The notes: generated from the letters alone by a model not told the origin. A stretch of 64,000 nt of DNA from Proteles cristata cristata (GCA_017311185.1 JAESUZ010000468.1:887501-951500); one strand, 5' to 3'; counted from the first letter of the stretch, positions 1 to 11,529 are shown. Numbers and translations are program-made.

Positions 1-735
1 TATCAGGAGCAGTTACTTAAACAGATGTGGTTTCCACATGTGATTTTTGGAAAGCAGAATGGGATTTAAAAGATAGCACCCAGATAGAAGTCACACCCAC
101 TGTTTCCTAAACTACAGAATAGAGTCCAGACAAATGGACATCATCAGAACACACCAAAATAAGGATTTAGACCCAGAACAGATCAAGGGGACAGGTAATA
201 TACTGCACTAGAAGAGAATGCATTGAGGGACCAAGAATATAAGCTTAGTGTTGAATACAAACAGACTCCCTATCTCCCCACCCATAGTTCCCTAACCTAT
301 ATGGAAACTCATAGTAATCTCAAAATAGCAGCTAGGAGATCAAATGGGTTGCTGAAGAAATTAAATCATCTTATGTACCTAATATAGTCACAGAGCTGTT
401 CTGGTTCATAATAGGCAGTCAATAAATATTAAGTATAATTATTTCACTCAGTTTGCTGCAGTCTTCAACATGACCATGGCCTAGGGGACTAAGAGGAGAG
501 GAAAAGGGCTATAGTTCACTTGACCCCAGAGAAGACAATCGCAAGTCCGTCATTAATGCTCTCACATGAGGCTGATGAGAGGCTAACTTCCATCATTTGG
601 GAAAAACAGCAGATAGTCTTCTGGCTCGAAATAGAAGAAGGGCATCCAGATAAGAGCAGGAGTATCCCAGCTCTGGGATTTCCAATCAGATGGCCTGAGA
701 TTGAAATCCACTGCCACTGTGGCTTGGTGTGAGTG
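1..735. other. Unassigned non-coding sequence
   Basis: I see no gene, recognisable repeat or RNA here. Short open frames near 516-782 exist on both strands but have no family resemblance and no codon-like character. The sequence is moderately AT-rich and has the texture of unique intergenic or intronic DNA. Confidence 0.5.
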
Positions 736-739
736 TATT

Positions 740-860
740 CATTCATCACTGAACAACTCTGTGGTTCTTGCGTGCCTCCCACATGCCTGGCCCCACGGAT
801 CGGTAGTCAATAAACAGGCAAGAATACCTGCTTTCATTGAACTTACATTCTGATTCATTA
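740..860. repeat. Ancient interspersed repeat fragment
   Basis: The stretch ending 'cattgaacttacattctg' resembles the widespread ancient mammalian motif in which a short sequence about incoming and stored items ends in 'ctcatggagcttacattct'. A similar tail occurs at 27300-27410. I cannot assign it safely between L2-, L3- and MIR-type families. It is strongly decayed and non-functional. Confidence 0.35.
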
Positions 861-865
861 ACTTC

Positions 866-1022
866 TGTCTCAAATGAGACCAATAATATTTCCTACTTCA
901 TCGGGCTGTTACGATAGTTAAACAAGGTAATGGGTGTAAAGTACTCCCATCCTGCCTCTCGCTTTTAAATCACTTAAGAAGGCGTCAGGAGTTACTACTA
1001 TCATGATCATTATTATTATTTA
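866..1022 (+). repeat. MIR SINE fragment
   Basis: The central part, 'tcctacttcatcgggctgtt' followed by a 'gtaaagta' motif, follows the MIR core (cctacctcatagggttgttg...gtaaagtgc) in the sense direction. The segment ends in an ATT-repeat tail (about 1008-1021), as MIR elements do. The tRNA-derived head is not recognisable. MIR predates the mammalian radiation, so this is an old, inactive copy. Confidence 0.55.
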
Positions 1023-1733
1023 GCAATCGGTCAGGAATCCACAGGACCCTATTCACCCACTGACCCCTCTCCTGGCCTTCGGGCATTCAGCTTTGCGTTA
1101 ATGTCCGTCCAGCAATATAGCGGAGAAAGAGTAAATAAGGATCTAATAGGAACAACGAGGCACACAAATAGTTCAGTATTGACCGATGTGTCTGTCCTAT
1201 TTATCAGCATACTGAGTTGTCTAATCTCACATTCCAAGATAAAGATAAATATGTATCTGGAAACTCTTCTAGACACAAATGGGTGCCATCTACCAGAAAT
1301 GACATCAACCACCAAATTAATGTGTGTGAACTTGACATGAAATCATAATTAACAATGTTTATAGCCTTAATTTCAACACGCTGATGTGAAATTAGAGCAT
1401 TATGATCTGAAGTTAGAAACCAAGAACATTTTAGTGCACGTTTTTTGACGATGCTATTTAAGATCTCTTAGATTCTTTAAGCACATACTACTGAATACCA
1501 TTTCACAGAAATATATTTCATTTTGTTTTGTTTCTATCATTTTAAAATTGACTTTTAAGATACTGTTAAAAAGTGATATTCAAGATGGTCTTTTTTTTAA
1601 GGAAAGTTAAATGAATTTCAGATTTTCAAGGCACATCTTGGGGTTTTGAATTGAGAATGAGCCTGGCACTGAGAAAATATTCTCCATTTGAATTTGTTCG
1701 CACACTATTGCTAAACCGTTAATAAACCACATT
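1023..1733. other. Unassigned AT-rich sequence
   Basis: No gene or clear repeat was recognised. The part from 1340 to 1733 is very AT-rich with T- and A-runs, as is common in ancient L1 debris or introns, but I could not anchor it to a family. Confidence 0.4.
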
Positions 1734-1983
1734 GAAATTAGTCTGACCTTGGGGCGCCTGGGTGGCTTAGTCGGTTAAGCGTCCGACTTTCGCTTGGGTC
1801 ATGATCTCGCGGTTCGTGGGTTCAAGCCCCGTGTCGGGCTCTGTGCTGACTGCCAGCTCAGAGCCTGGAGCCTGTTTCAGCCTGTGACTCCCTCTCTCTC
1901 TGACCCTCCCCTGCTCACGCTGTCTCTCTCTCTCTCTCCTAGAAATAAATAAAACATTAAAAAAAAAAGAAATTAGTCTGACC
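1734..1983 (+). mobile_element. Can-SINE (feliform type), full length, young
   Basis: A complete tRNA-derived SINE body (about 1749-1968) starts at 'ggggcgcctgggtggctt' and has a B-box-like 'gggttcaagcc'. A CT-rich segment and an 'aaataaat' A-rich tail follow. The 15-bp target-site duplication 'gaaattagtctgacc' is perfect at 1734-1748 and 1969-1983. Together with the copies at 7733 and 44981 it forms a subfamily with 'tttcgcttgggtcatgat' and a 'tcctag' before the tail. The perfect duplication argues for a recent insertion by L1-driven retroposition. Confidence 0.95.
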
Positions 1984-2540
1984 ATTTCAATGACGGCAAC
2001 AAATATCATCAACAAATGGAAAACAGCCAACATCTAAAAATTAAGTGCATGAGACAATTACGGCACCAAGTAGGGCAGGGAATAGCCACATTTCCAACTT
2101 GACTTGTGTTCTCATGCCCAGGCAACCAGAGATGGCAAAAAATTGTTCTTGTTGGCTCAAGATATTAACTAGAAAGAAAAAATTATCTGAAGGTTTATAG
2201 GTCTGATCATGCACAAGATGCTACGCTTCTGAAAAATCTCACTAGGAATTGGTGGAACAGAGAGAGTAGCTTTCACCAGGGGACACAATGGGATGAAGGA
2301 TGATATGGACAAAGAGCTCGAGTCCCACAGAGACGTGTCCCTGTTGCTGGTGGCCAAGCCAGTGTGTTTGACTTATGGGAACTAATGTTTCTAGCCATGA
2401 AAACCCAGGCTGTAGGACATCCTTCATCAGAAGTGTTTAAAGTACTGGTTTATAATTACAGAATTTAAAATAAGCTTCTCAAAGCTGTTTCCTTGGGGAA
2501 GATTCCCACTTAAAAATACCTACAGGCACAGAAGGGTGAA
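1984..2540. other. Unassigned sequence
   Basis: No gene or recognisable repeat. Short frames on the minus strand (2169-2427) have no resemblance to known proteins. Confidence 0.4.
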
Positions 2541-3240
2541 CATAATCCTACACCGCAGTATTTCAGACAGCTCCCCGCCCCAGTGACGCTAACCTCACAA
2601 AGGGGGTGAGGGCAGAAGCCACACCACATTCCCTTGCTCCTGCCCCGGGAATCGCCACATGGAGAGTCCTACACAGCTTTTGAGAACCGGGCAAAGTGCT
2701 GGGGTGTTTCAGATAAGGCAGAACCCCAGCACAGGCTGGGAGGAGGCAGAAGGTAATTGCCATTTGTGCACTCTGCCTGGAAAGCTTTTTCTCAAGGAAA
2801 AAGAAAAAACCACAAAGGAGCCCAAGTTCAGGAGCATTGCATCCGACTTGCAATTTGTGACTGAGCTTTTAGAGGCTGGAATCAGCTGGTGGTTGGACCC
2901 TGGGTGTAATCAGAGAACGTCTCTCAAACAGGACAAAGGTTCTGAAAGAAAGGTAGAGAAATACTCCCAAATTACCTTCCTGTGGAGTCGAAGCTTCTTC
3001 TTTCCCCATCCCTGTGTGAGTTGCATCAGGGCCTGGGATGGACCCAATGAGGAGGACAAGGAGGCTGCAAGGCTCATAAGAGAGAATGGAGCTGGGGGTG
3101 GGGCCAGGGGAGGGGTTGTGGGCACCATGACTTTGCTCCTGAGATATTCTGCTGACTTGTATAGCAGGACAGCTGTCATTTTGCCATTGTCCAGCCCTCA
3201 TATGGCCAAGTGTCCCATCTGAAGTACCTTTCCTGTCCAT
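2541..3240. other. GC-richer unique segment with a 187-codon open frame
   Basis: The plus-strand frame 2659-3222 is 187 codons long, which is long for AT-rich surroundings but not beyond chance in 64 kb. The translated sequence shows no domain, signal peptide or repeat that I know. Overlapping frames on the minus strand (2869-3240) are equally open, which points to compositional bias rather than coding. There is no convincing Kozak context, splice structure or poly(A) tail to suggest a retrocopy. I treat it as non-coding. Confidence 0.4.
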
Positions 3241-3796
3241 CCAACGTCCTGTCCAGCCGTGTGGCTCTGGGCAGTTAGGAATATGTATTTATGTTGCTTC
3301 CGGGAGCCTGGTGGGTGTTGAGGACCCTCACCAAGAAGTCAGAGGGCATTCTTTGCTGGATCCTAATTTATGTCATGGGAACCAGTCTTGCTTTGAAAGG
3401 AATGAAAAGGTCCGTGCTGGTGGGGACACTATGAGTAGCCTCTGGATAAAAGAGACTAACATCAGATTCGAGAAAACTCTCTTTGTGATAAAATTCTTGC
3501 TGCTCTGTGGAACTGAAAAATATTTGAGGTATTAATCCACATAGCAGAACCCTTCCTTAGCACCCTTCTTTCAAATGATTAAATATGTTGAAACCTCCCT
3601 TCTCCAATCTCAACATGAATTCCTCACATTACAACCCATTTGCTTTCTTCAAGGACATCCACCTCATTTATATTCCCCTTTATCCGTCTTTATAAAATCT
3701 TATACTGGCTTTGGGTCATCTCTCCCTCCAGACTTCTAGCTACTGATTCTTCTACTAAAGTCTGACGTGAATAGCCTCTCTTCCTGGAGACAGAGG
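3241..3796. other. Unassigned sequence
   Basis: Unique-looking sequence with no recognised gene or repeat. Confidence 0.4.
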
Positions 3797-3932
3797 GGTC
3801 TCAAACTTCAGGGTACTAAGGAATTGTCCAGAGATCGCATCACAATGCAAAACTTTGGGCTCTGAGGTAAGGTTTAGAAGCTTCTATTGTGCCCAGGTGA
3901 CAAAGTGATTTTGATGCAGTGGGCCACAAGCT
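3797..3932. repeat. hAT-Charlie MITE fragment (MER5A-like)
   Basis: The left part, 'tctcaaacttcagggtac', and the right part, 'caggtgacaaagtgatttt' plus 'gatgcagtgggccac', match the two terminal halves of MER5-type elements (tctcaaactttagcgtgc... ccaggtgattctgatgc). The centre is heavily decayed. These are non-autonomous DNA transposons dispersed in early placental mammals. The family name is from memory of the consensus and not from a search. Confidence 0.45.
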
Positions 3933-4780
3933 AAGATGACTCCAACTGTGGCCATGTTGACTTGCCATGGTCAAACTGTTGTTAAGCTAAATGTGTAGCA
4001 GTTGACCCATTGAAGAAATGGTCAATTCAAGCTGAACCTGTAAGTGGGTAAATTTCAGTGGCCCCTCTAAAATTTTCAGCCATCCTTTCACCTTAATCAG
4101 GAGACTTACAATAATTGAGACATCTGTGACAAGATGTGGCCTTGAAGTGTTCCTTAGAGGCTCTAAGTGGGTCCCTCTTCGTCTTGACCAGGGTCTCTGA
4201 CCACTCAGAGAATCAGCCACCGAGGCACAAATTCTGTGATCCACATGTGTTTTGTGGAGTCAGATGCACGTGGTTGCACAACATTTCATGCACAAGCAAA
4301 AGGCTTCACTCTATCATACTGGCAACCAGAAAATGTGTGTATTTAAATAAACCTGTTCCTCAATTTATTTATCGAGTTTTACTACTGCTTTTTTTATAGA
4401 TATGTGAAGGAAACTTACATTTTCAGAAAAATAAGAGAATTTTAATTGTTGTTTTATTTTCTTTAACACTATATCCTCCCCAAAGGAAATTTAACAGATG
4501 TGAGGAAAATGTCAGCAGAAAGATGGGATTCTTTTTTTTTTACATATATAAACATAAGAAGTTTTCTTACAGAATGCTTCTCTCCTAGTTTTACATGTGT
4601 TGAAGACACGCTGTAATAGTTAATTAATAGTAAAAATAACTCATATTACAAATGCTCAGTTAAAATCCAGGCACCAGTAGGGGATCTGAAATTGATAGGC
4701 TGAGCTCCACTCCACATTAACCTCATTCGATGAAAAACACCCTATTCAAGACATTTTTGGATTCTGTTTTCGACAGAATG
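3933..4780. other. Unassigned AT-rich sequence
   Basis: No gene or certain repeat. It includes a T-run at about 4531-4540 and A+T-rich stretches (4390-4640). It ends directly at the target-site duplication of the LTR that follows. Confidence 0.4.
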
Positions 4781-4784
4781 GAAT

Positions 4785-5229
4785 TGTTGCAGTTCCGACC
4801 AGCCCGTCCGGAGGATGTCATCGGAGGCTTTTGGTCTCATCAAAGAAAGAACTGAAGAAGGACCAGACACAGGGGTGGAGGGGGTGTATGAAGGAAAGTT
4901 TATTAAAGCAAAAGTATGTACTCCCGGGATACGAGCAAGCCAGCTCAAGGGAGAGCTTCGCACTCTGGGGTTTGGGTCTCTGTCGTTTGTTGACAGTTGT
5001 TAACAATGGGGTGGAATATTTATCACTTAGGGAGGGGATGTCTGGGGTGCAAGGTTCCCCGTCTTTCTCCCCTACTTGGTCAGGGTTTCTCTCTGTCTGC
5101 TTTGATCTGGCTTCTTGTGGCTTTGTTTTGGAATGCAGCCAGGACAGGTCTCCAAGTTTCCCAAAAACTGGCCCAGACTCCCCCTTTGCTGGCCTCCAGG
5201 CATCCCATGCAAGCCTAATCAACTGGACA
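4785..5229 (-). mobile_element. Solo LTR of an endogenous retrovirus (ERV1-like)
   Basis: On the minus strand this 445-bp segment begins TGTCCAG and ends CTGCAACA, i.e. it has the TG...CA ends and short imperfect inverted repeat of a retroviral LTR. It is flanked on both sides by 'gaat' (4781-4784 and 5230-5233), a 4-bp target-site duplication of the size made by gammaretrovirus-like (class I) integrases. A minus-strand AATAAA (plus coordinates 4899-4904) sits about 115 bp before the LTR 3' end. A T/GT-rich stretch follows it, as expected for R-U5. A possible TATA-like 'gataaata' lies at about 5016-5026. No gag, pol or env remains, which fits LTR-LTR recombination. Open frames inside it (4818-5325, both strands) are incidental. 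The family is unidentified. Confidence 0.75.
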
Positions 5230-5233
5230 GAAT

Positions 5234-6000
5234 CAACAGCCTGTAGGACCCCTGGGTGCAAACCAGAAAGATCTTCTGTTCTAGGGGCAATTACTTACTC
5301 ATCTCGAGTTGTCCACTTGAGTTGAGGTTAAATAAATAGAGCACAGTTCTGCCCAGGAGTTCACACGAACAGGAGAACTTGGAACAGAGATTTAAAATCG
5401 AGTCCATTGAGTAGATTCCTTTTCACCTACAGAGAGTTTCAGAATCCTCTCCACAAACTATTGAAAGAGGGGCGGGAAAGGTTACTTTTTGTGTTGCTGC
5501 AATTTCCGGAAAACATTAACTTCCTAAAGCGCAGATTTCAGCTTTTGGTATCTTTTGACAATCTCAATAGGGGTGAAGATCAAGGATTTCCCTACTGGCA
5601 ATTTGCAAGTGCGGCTCTGAGCTCTTTCCTTCTAAAGAGATGAGGGAAACGGCACAATAAAACCCCTTCCAAAAGAAACCAATAGATAACCCTATTGAAG
5701 ACAGAGTTAATTTGAGTTCCTGGGAATTACTGAACTATTTTTCTAGGTATTATTTCCGAAATAATCTTCTTCTCCTCTCCCTCATTTCATACATATATTT
5801 ATATGTATCTTTTTCTTTCTTTCTTTTTGGTTCTGTTTGTACCGCAGCTTCAAATAAAGAGCCAAGTCTTATTTATTTCCTGCTATGCAACTATCCCAAG
5901 ATTGTGAGCCTGTTTTGGGAGAAAAAAATTTTTTTTTAATTTGGAAAGCATCCCGTTCTGTAGTATTTCAAATTTAGAATTCCATTTAGCTGCAAAATGA
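5234..6000. other. Unassigned sequence
   Basis: There is no recognised repeat. A short plus-strand frame at 5407-5643 (78 codons) has no known relative. From 5740 to 5940 the sequence is AT-rich with a TTTC/T-rich run (about 5805-5828) and an A/T run at 5922-5939. Confidence 0.4.
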
Positions 6001-6519
6001 AAACAAAGAGATAAAGCATGGGTCTTGTGTGTTTCAAGTTCGGATGCATCTCAGCCACATTCCATAGATTATTTTGATTTAGTTTTAACAAAATACCACA
6101 TTAAATCACTCTAATGAGCTGTTTCTGCTCCCCTCTCAGCACAAGGTCATTAGGTACAAGACAGCATCCTTCTGCACTGTTTTCACTATTTCATGTCGTA
6201 GATGTCAAAAGAGACTTTGATGGTTTTCCATAGTGGAGAACAGGACGCGACTTTGCTGAAGGAACGGGCTTGTGCCACAGCAGGGAAGTGATTTGTCACG
6301 TGTCTCCAGGACTGTTTGCAGGCTCTTCAGGCGCACGTCTGGTCCTGGGAGAAGGGTTCACCAACCTCCTCTCGAGCTTGCTCAGAAATAAGCTCACATC
6401 ACACATTACATTTCAGCAGCTTCCCATCCACACGTATGCTTCGTGGGGACGAAGCGAAGAACCTGAAATTAGCATACACATTTAAAATATCTGTCATTAA
6501 GTGAATTGTGCTTTTTTTA
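6001..6519. other. Repeat-free sequence, possible regulatory DNA
   Basis: No interspersed repeat is visible. The stretch 6040-6200 contains ATTA cores and a 'gattattttgatttag' motif and resembles conserved non-coding sequence in texture. Nothing coding was recognised. Confidence 0.3.
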
Positions 6520-6860
6520 GGGTAACAGCTGTCTTTTTAATTAATGAGAGTTGCAGATGCATCATGCTCACAAAACGTCGCGCCGCACACTCCGTTCACC
6601 CGTGGAGGGCCAGGCGCTTCCTTCCACTCTGCAACGGGATACAGACAGCAAGGTGAAAGAAAGCAACCAGGTATCTGAACGTGGCTGGCTGAACGTTACA
6701 GTGTGATATGCTAATTATAGAGGAAGAGCTCTGGTTCCAGCTTCCAATTAGAGGTCTGAACAACCTCGTCAGGACTTTCTGTGGTTGTTAGCGTGTCTAA
6801 TTATTTACGTCCTGGTGTAATTTCTGTGAAAGCTGTTTTTCAGGTGAGTGGTGCAGTGGG
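6520..6860. promoter_or_regulatory. Candidate conserved non-coding element
   Basis: This repeat-free block contains several homeodomain-type TAATTA/ATTA cores: 'ttaattaatga' at about 6537, 'gctaattata' at about 6709, 'ccaattaga' at about 6744 and 'ctaattattta' at about 6796. It also has an E-box CAGCTG (about 6525) and 'ctgtggttg' (6779), which resembles a RUNX site. Dense homeobox-type sites in a repeat-free stretch are typical of developmental enhancers. Conservation itself is inferred and was not measured. Confidence 0.4.
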
Positions 6861-6983
6861 TGGATGCCCATTGAACATTAGATGGACCAAAACGGGCTTG
6901 CCGGTGATGCTCTGGGGAAGAGGAAGCCCGGGTTAATGTTCAGCAAAGCTTTCCAAAGTAGAAGGGTGACTTGGGTAGGAAGA

Positions 6984-7191
6984 GGGTCACTTCTTCTATT
7001 TTTTTTTTTCTTTTAATGTTTATTTATTTTGAAAAGGAGATGCAGAATCTGAAGTAGGCTCTAGGCTCTGAGCTGTCAGCACAGAGCCCAACGCAGGGCT
7101 CGAACTCACTAACCATGAGTTCATGACCTGAGCTGAAGTCGAACGGTTAATCGAATGAGCATCCAGGTGCCCAAGGGCCACTTCTTTTATT
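6984..7191 (-). mobile_element. Can-SINE, minus orientation, 5' end decayed
   Basis: The minus-strand SINE body (about 7001-7174) is seen on the plus strand as a T-rich tail complement, then 'aggctctgagctgtcagcac', 'cagggctcgaac' and 'gagcatccaggtgccc'. Imperfect 17-bp duplications flank it: 'gggtcacttcttctatt' at 6984-7000 and 'gggccacttcttttatt' at 7175-7191. The CT-rich segment is largely lost. The two mismatches in the duplication indicate an older insertion than the copy at 1749. Confidence 0.9.
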
Positions 7192-7716
7192 CAACAATCA
7201 CTGAAGCCCTGGAACACCGCCAAACCCTTTCCCTAGACAGAAGCATCTGCCACTCCCTCTAAGTAGCAGAAAAGAGTGTTTGTCTTCGTTGCAAAGATGG
7301 GTTTCAAAGAAATCTGCAGATTACTCACAGGCATTCTGACTGGATCTAAGCAAACATAACACCCGCTTTTCCTGTTATCTATCAAAGTCAAACTACCTCC
7401 TTATCAATGTCTAAAGAATGAATTCGTGACTTACTGAGAATAAAGCTGGCAATTATTTATATTAAGAATTTTTCATTGTTGGTTGATAGGTCTTTACAGA
7501 GGCATCACATATATATATATATATTCTGTTATACATACACACACTGTGCATACGTTTTTATATATCATGGCTACTCTCTCTTAACCAACTAACATTTGTG
7601 TGCACTGGGGTGTTAATAGATAAGGGCTATGTTTGCCATCCATGATCACATCTGAAGGGCATTTCCACCAAAATCAAGATAAGATTCCAACAAATGAGAT
7701 TGCAGGGGGAGATTTG
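7192..7716. other. Unassigned sequence with short (AT)n
   Basis: No gene recognised. A short (AT)8 tract lies at 7509-7524 within AT-rich sequence. Confidence 0.4.
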
Positions 7717-7976
7717 ATGACGCAGAAGTTTTTTGTTTTTTTTTTAAATGTTTTATTTATTTCTAGGAGAGAGAGAGACAGCGTGAGCAAGGGAGGGTCA
7801 GAGAGAGAGGGAGTCACAGACTGAAACAGGCTCCAGGCTTTCCAGGCTTCGAGCTGGCAGTCAGCACAGAGCCCGACGCGGGGCTCGAACCCACGAACCG
7901 TGAGATCATGACCTAAGGGAAAGTCGGACGCTTAACCGACTAAGCCACCCAGGCGCCCCTATGACGCAGAAGTTTT
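7717..7976 (-). mobile_element. Can-SINE, minus orientation, full length, young
   Basis: Complete SINE (about 7733-7960) whose minus-strand head 'ggggcgcctgggtggctt' lies at the right end. A perfect 16-bp duplication, 'atgacgcagaagtttt', flanks it at 7717-7732 and 7961-7976. It shares the 'ctagg'-before-tail and 'ctggagcctgtttcag' features with the copies at 1749 and 44981. The body is nearly undegraded with an intact B-box-like region, so it is one of the youngest insertions here. Confidence 0.95.
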
Positions 7977-10239
7977 AAGTGCTTACGTACAAATGGGTTG
8001 TGGGTGATGTTGCTGTAAAGTGAGTGGCCATGTCCATCCAACGTTCAGCAGAGACACAAAGTCAGGAAGATCAAGCCCAACAGCATTATCAGGAAGAGTA
8101 GGAATCCCACCTCTCAGACTTAAAGATGTTTTGCTTTGTCCGCCAGGCTTGGGTCATGAGCAGGAAAGCTGTGATCTCTCTGATGCCCTACATGAGCAAC
8201 TGACGGCACAGGAAATGTAGAAAGTAGAGCAAAGCCTGTGGTCCTAGGAATAGTTAGCAGGGTAATTGCAAGAGGTGGGTAAGGAGTCAGGAATGAAAGG
8301 GGCAGACAGGGACCCACGTGGGCGCTACACAAGGGTGCTTGGCAAGGACCTGGGAACCAAGTTCCCCTCTGAGAATTCAACTACACAACCAACACAGCAC
8401 GACCAGAATCCAACACACACATTCCCATCAGTGAGACAGATCGCCCTCACAGCCTGCAAGAATTTACAGCACCCTTACTGAGTACACAGCCAGGGTAGGG
8501 GGAGACAACCTTTGACATAATGGAAAGTAGATTCAAAATGGAAGCACAGGAGAGAAGAGTCACCGAGGCAAGGTTTTGTAGAACTCATCCAAGTACTGAT
8601 CTTGAGAGTGGGTCACCTGTCACCTGGACTACGTGGCCACCCTGCTTCACAGGTGCAAGGTATGATGAGGCTGGGCATTGGAATAATCAAACCTTGTTCT
8701 GGCCGTCCATTCCCCAGGCTCTCCTCTGACTGTTTGACTTCCCAAGTAGCCTGCCCGTAGGGAGAGAATGTGTCGGTCAGGACCAAGTGGACATCTGGTC
8801 TACCTGACAGTTATATTACTCACTGTAAATTAATGAACTGGCACTCTGGCTTCCTATGTCAGTCTCCTGTGAGATGTGTTAACGTGAGTCAGCCTTCCTG
8901 AACTCTGGGACCCTGAAAAATCAGCTCATGCATGCTGCACTGCCCAACCCAAGCCACACAAGAAGACCATTCTGGAAAGTTCCTGAAGATCTCAGTTAAA
9001 TTAAAATGTCATCCCCAAAGATGAACACTGAAGCAATCATCTCTCATTCAACAATTGACCCTAAAATTTTTAGGCAGTGTGATGTAATCCAGAGACACCG
9101 GGTCAGAAGTTGGGCTAATTTGGAGACCGGCAGGAACTAATGGTTGACACCTTGGAGGAGGGGACGGGGCAGGTGGCCACTCTGTCCTCGGGGCCGGCCA
9201 TGTCAAGGCAGGATGTGGCTGGAACATTTTTTAATAATGAGTGATAACCTTGTAAGTCTCGCGTGATAAAGAATCAATGTAATTGATTTTTGACCTCTCA
9301 AAAGAAGTTCCGAAATAGCTACGAAGCTCTTCCCCAATTGACATTCTATTCTACGAGAATGGTGACAACATGACAGTAATGTCCATAGAAGAACAGCACA
9401 GATCTCACACTGCTTCTCCCCAGTGAGGCCTCTGTTTACATAAGAAGACCAGAGAGCAAAGAATCGAGAGAGCAGAGCAGTGTGCTCTGGACCCCAGACA
9501 GGAGTTCCCTGGTGGCATCTGGCAGTGTATCACACACGGCAACCCAAAGCGTGGGTGCACGTATACACACACAGGCACAACACCAAGCCATATGCAAAGT
9601 GCAGACTGAAAATCCAAACAGAGCAGACTTTTGCAGGCCTTGAATGACTTTCTGATGCAGAGTGGATTCGCGGCAGGGAGGCTGGGTGCCAAGGGGCCGG
9701 CTGACCTCCCCAGAGGGCCCAAACGTGAGTGCGCTGCGTGCCAAAGGCAGCCTTCGCACTTGTGCACCATGGCCCTGGACCAGAGTGCTCACAACAGCAC
9801 CTTCCCCACAAACGTCTGCTTGAATGATGGAGGGCAACCTGCAGGCACTGGAAGTAAAGGAAATAAGGCAGCTCTCCACTCCCACGGCCCCCACGGCTGC
9901 GCTCCTCATTTCCACACCCATTACCTTCCCTGGATTGAGTCGTTCCCATTCTGACAAATCTCAGAAAAACTGCATGCGTGCTTCTCTCTGACTGCCGGGT
10001 GGCTAGTTCGCCATGCTGTTCAGTTTACTGCAATCGGCTTCCATGTTCCGAACTGCATACATTTTCTTCATCGGGAGGATCTCTGGTGAATGATGACGGC
10101 CCTCCTGTTTCACAGAAGTGTGGACCGTCGGCTCGCTAGCCGCATCCCTGCCTCGTTCAGACACTTGTCTGTTGGGGAGAGCCAAGTAAATCACGCCGCA
10201 GATAACAGCACGGGAGGGACAGTGCCTGGGGGAGGAAAA
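7977..10239. other. Long unassigned segment, no gene recognised
   Basis: I see no interspersed repeat that I can name across about 2.2 kb. Overlapping open frames on both strands at 9405-9957 (121-173 codons) mirror one another in a GC-richer patch and match nothing known. The stretch 9225-9330 ('gtgataaccttgtaagtc', 'aatcaatgtaattgattttt') has conserved-element texture but no firm evidence. Confidence 0.35.
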
Positions 10240-10560
10240 GAGAATAATACCTGAGCCATTTCGCGTGCTATTTTCAGGAATAGAATATCTGGAAATTTCA
10301 AAGACATTTGATAATTCTAAACAGCTCGTTAAATTACCCTGCTCACTCCAGAAGAGAAAGAGCTTCCAAATCTGCATTCATATTGCTAAGGGGGAAAGGC
10401 ATTAGGAATAACTCCTGCACAGATTTTTGGCGAGCATCAGGGCACTTTTTTTTTTCCTAAAGATATTCCCTCTATCGCCTGCTGCTCGCTGCTTCGTAAC
10501 ACCCTGACAAATTCACGGTTCTTAAAAGCCCCCATAAATGTTTTGTAAATTGATGCATTT
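10240..10560. promoter_or_regulatory. Candidate conserved non-coding element
   Basis: Repeat-free sequence with balanced composition and AT-rich binding-site-like words: 'tttgataattctaaac' (about 10307), 'cgttaaattaccc' (about 10327), 'tgcattcatattgc' (about 10372) and 'cccataaatgttttgtaaat' (about 10532, forkhead-like). A T-run sits at 10447-10456. I infer enhancer-like function from texture alone. Confidence 0.35.
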
Positions 10561-11529
10561 TATCAGGGAGTTCTCAGAGCCTTGTCCCTGATATTCACCA
10601 TGTTTTCACTCCCCGTTCCTTGTTTATCTTTATTTTTATGCGTTTTCCAACATAAAAAGGCTGTCATTATTAGCACCAGCATCCTCATTGTTATTATCAT
10701 GACGTTAACCACAGAAAAGATTTACCATCTGCAAGCTGGAAATTCTCACCATGTTGAGATTCTCACTACTCCTGACAGACTAATAAAAATAAATAAATAA
10801 GGCCATGTTGAGAAAAAAAAAATAAGATATCTTAAGTTGTTAGGCGGCATCAAGAAAGAGGCACATGCCTATCTCCACCTCGAATGGGAATGTTTAAGCT
10901 AAACGGGAGCCAGAAGAGGCTGTGTCACAGGTACTGGGAAATTCTTCCTCGGGTTCCGGCATTGCAGGTGTGTGGCCGGGAGAGCGTGGCCCGAAGGAGA
11001 CAGGAGGGTCTGTGATGGAATGTGGCAGACGGGAGCCGGGAGAAAAAGGCAGAGTGAGGAAGTTAGTAAAATTGCGCCAGAGACCTAAGATTATGGACCT
11101 GTTTGGAATATGAATCCCCACAGCTGTTTCTTGGGGACCAGGCGATTGAAGCTTGTTTGGAATCCTTTCCTGGACAAGTTCTATTAAAAATGAGATAGTG
11201 TACTGTAAATATAGGATCATGTGTTCAAGCATTTTGTCAGCCCTCCGGCACCTGATTCATTCCCGATAGCGCAATCTACTGGATATTATACCGGGACTGT
11301 AAGGAACATCAGGCACACGTTTCCATCACTCAGGATTGCTACCTTTTTAAACACAAGCATGTAAATGAAATATCGTCCCCAGCCCAGCCGAGGCCGGGCG
11401 GGTACCCAGCACACACCGGTGCTCCGAGGAGGGAGTTTACACCAAAGGCGCACATCAATCCTTGTCGGCCAGGCATTCGTAGGAGAACCTAATACCGAGG
11501 AGAAGCCAGGTCAGCCCAGCAGCATCCAC
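10561..11529. other. Unassigned sequence
   Basis: No gene or named repeat. It holds a short AATA/AAAT-rich patch at about 10780-10830 and mixed-composition unique sequence. Minus-strand frame 10894-11232 has no recognised relative. Confidence 0.35.

Noticed and set aside
1749..1830. tRNA gene
   Set aside because: The tRNA-like A/B-box region is the head of a Can-SINE. It continues into the SINE body and cannot fold as a mature tRNA.
2659..3222. 187-codon open frame on the plus strand
   Set aside because: No recognisable domain, overlapping open frames on the minus strand, and no splice or retrocopy signature. The length is compatible with chance.
4818..5325. Open frames of 147 and 164 codons
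   Set aside because: They fall within the solo LTR on both strands and have no viral or host protein motif.
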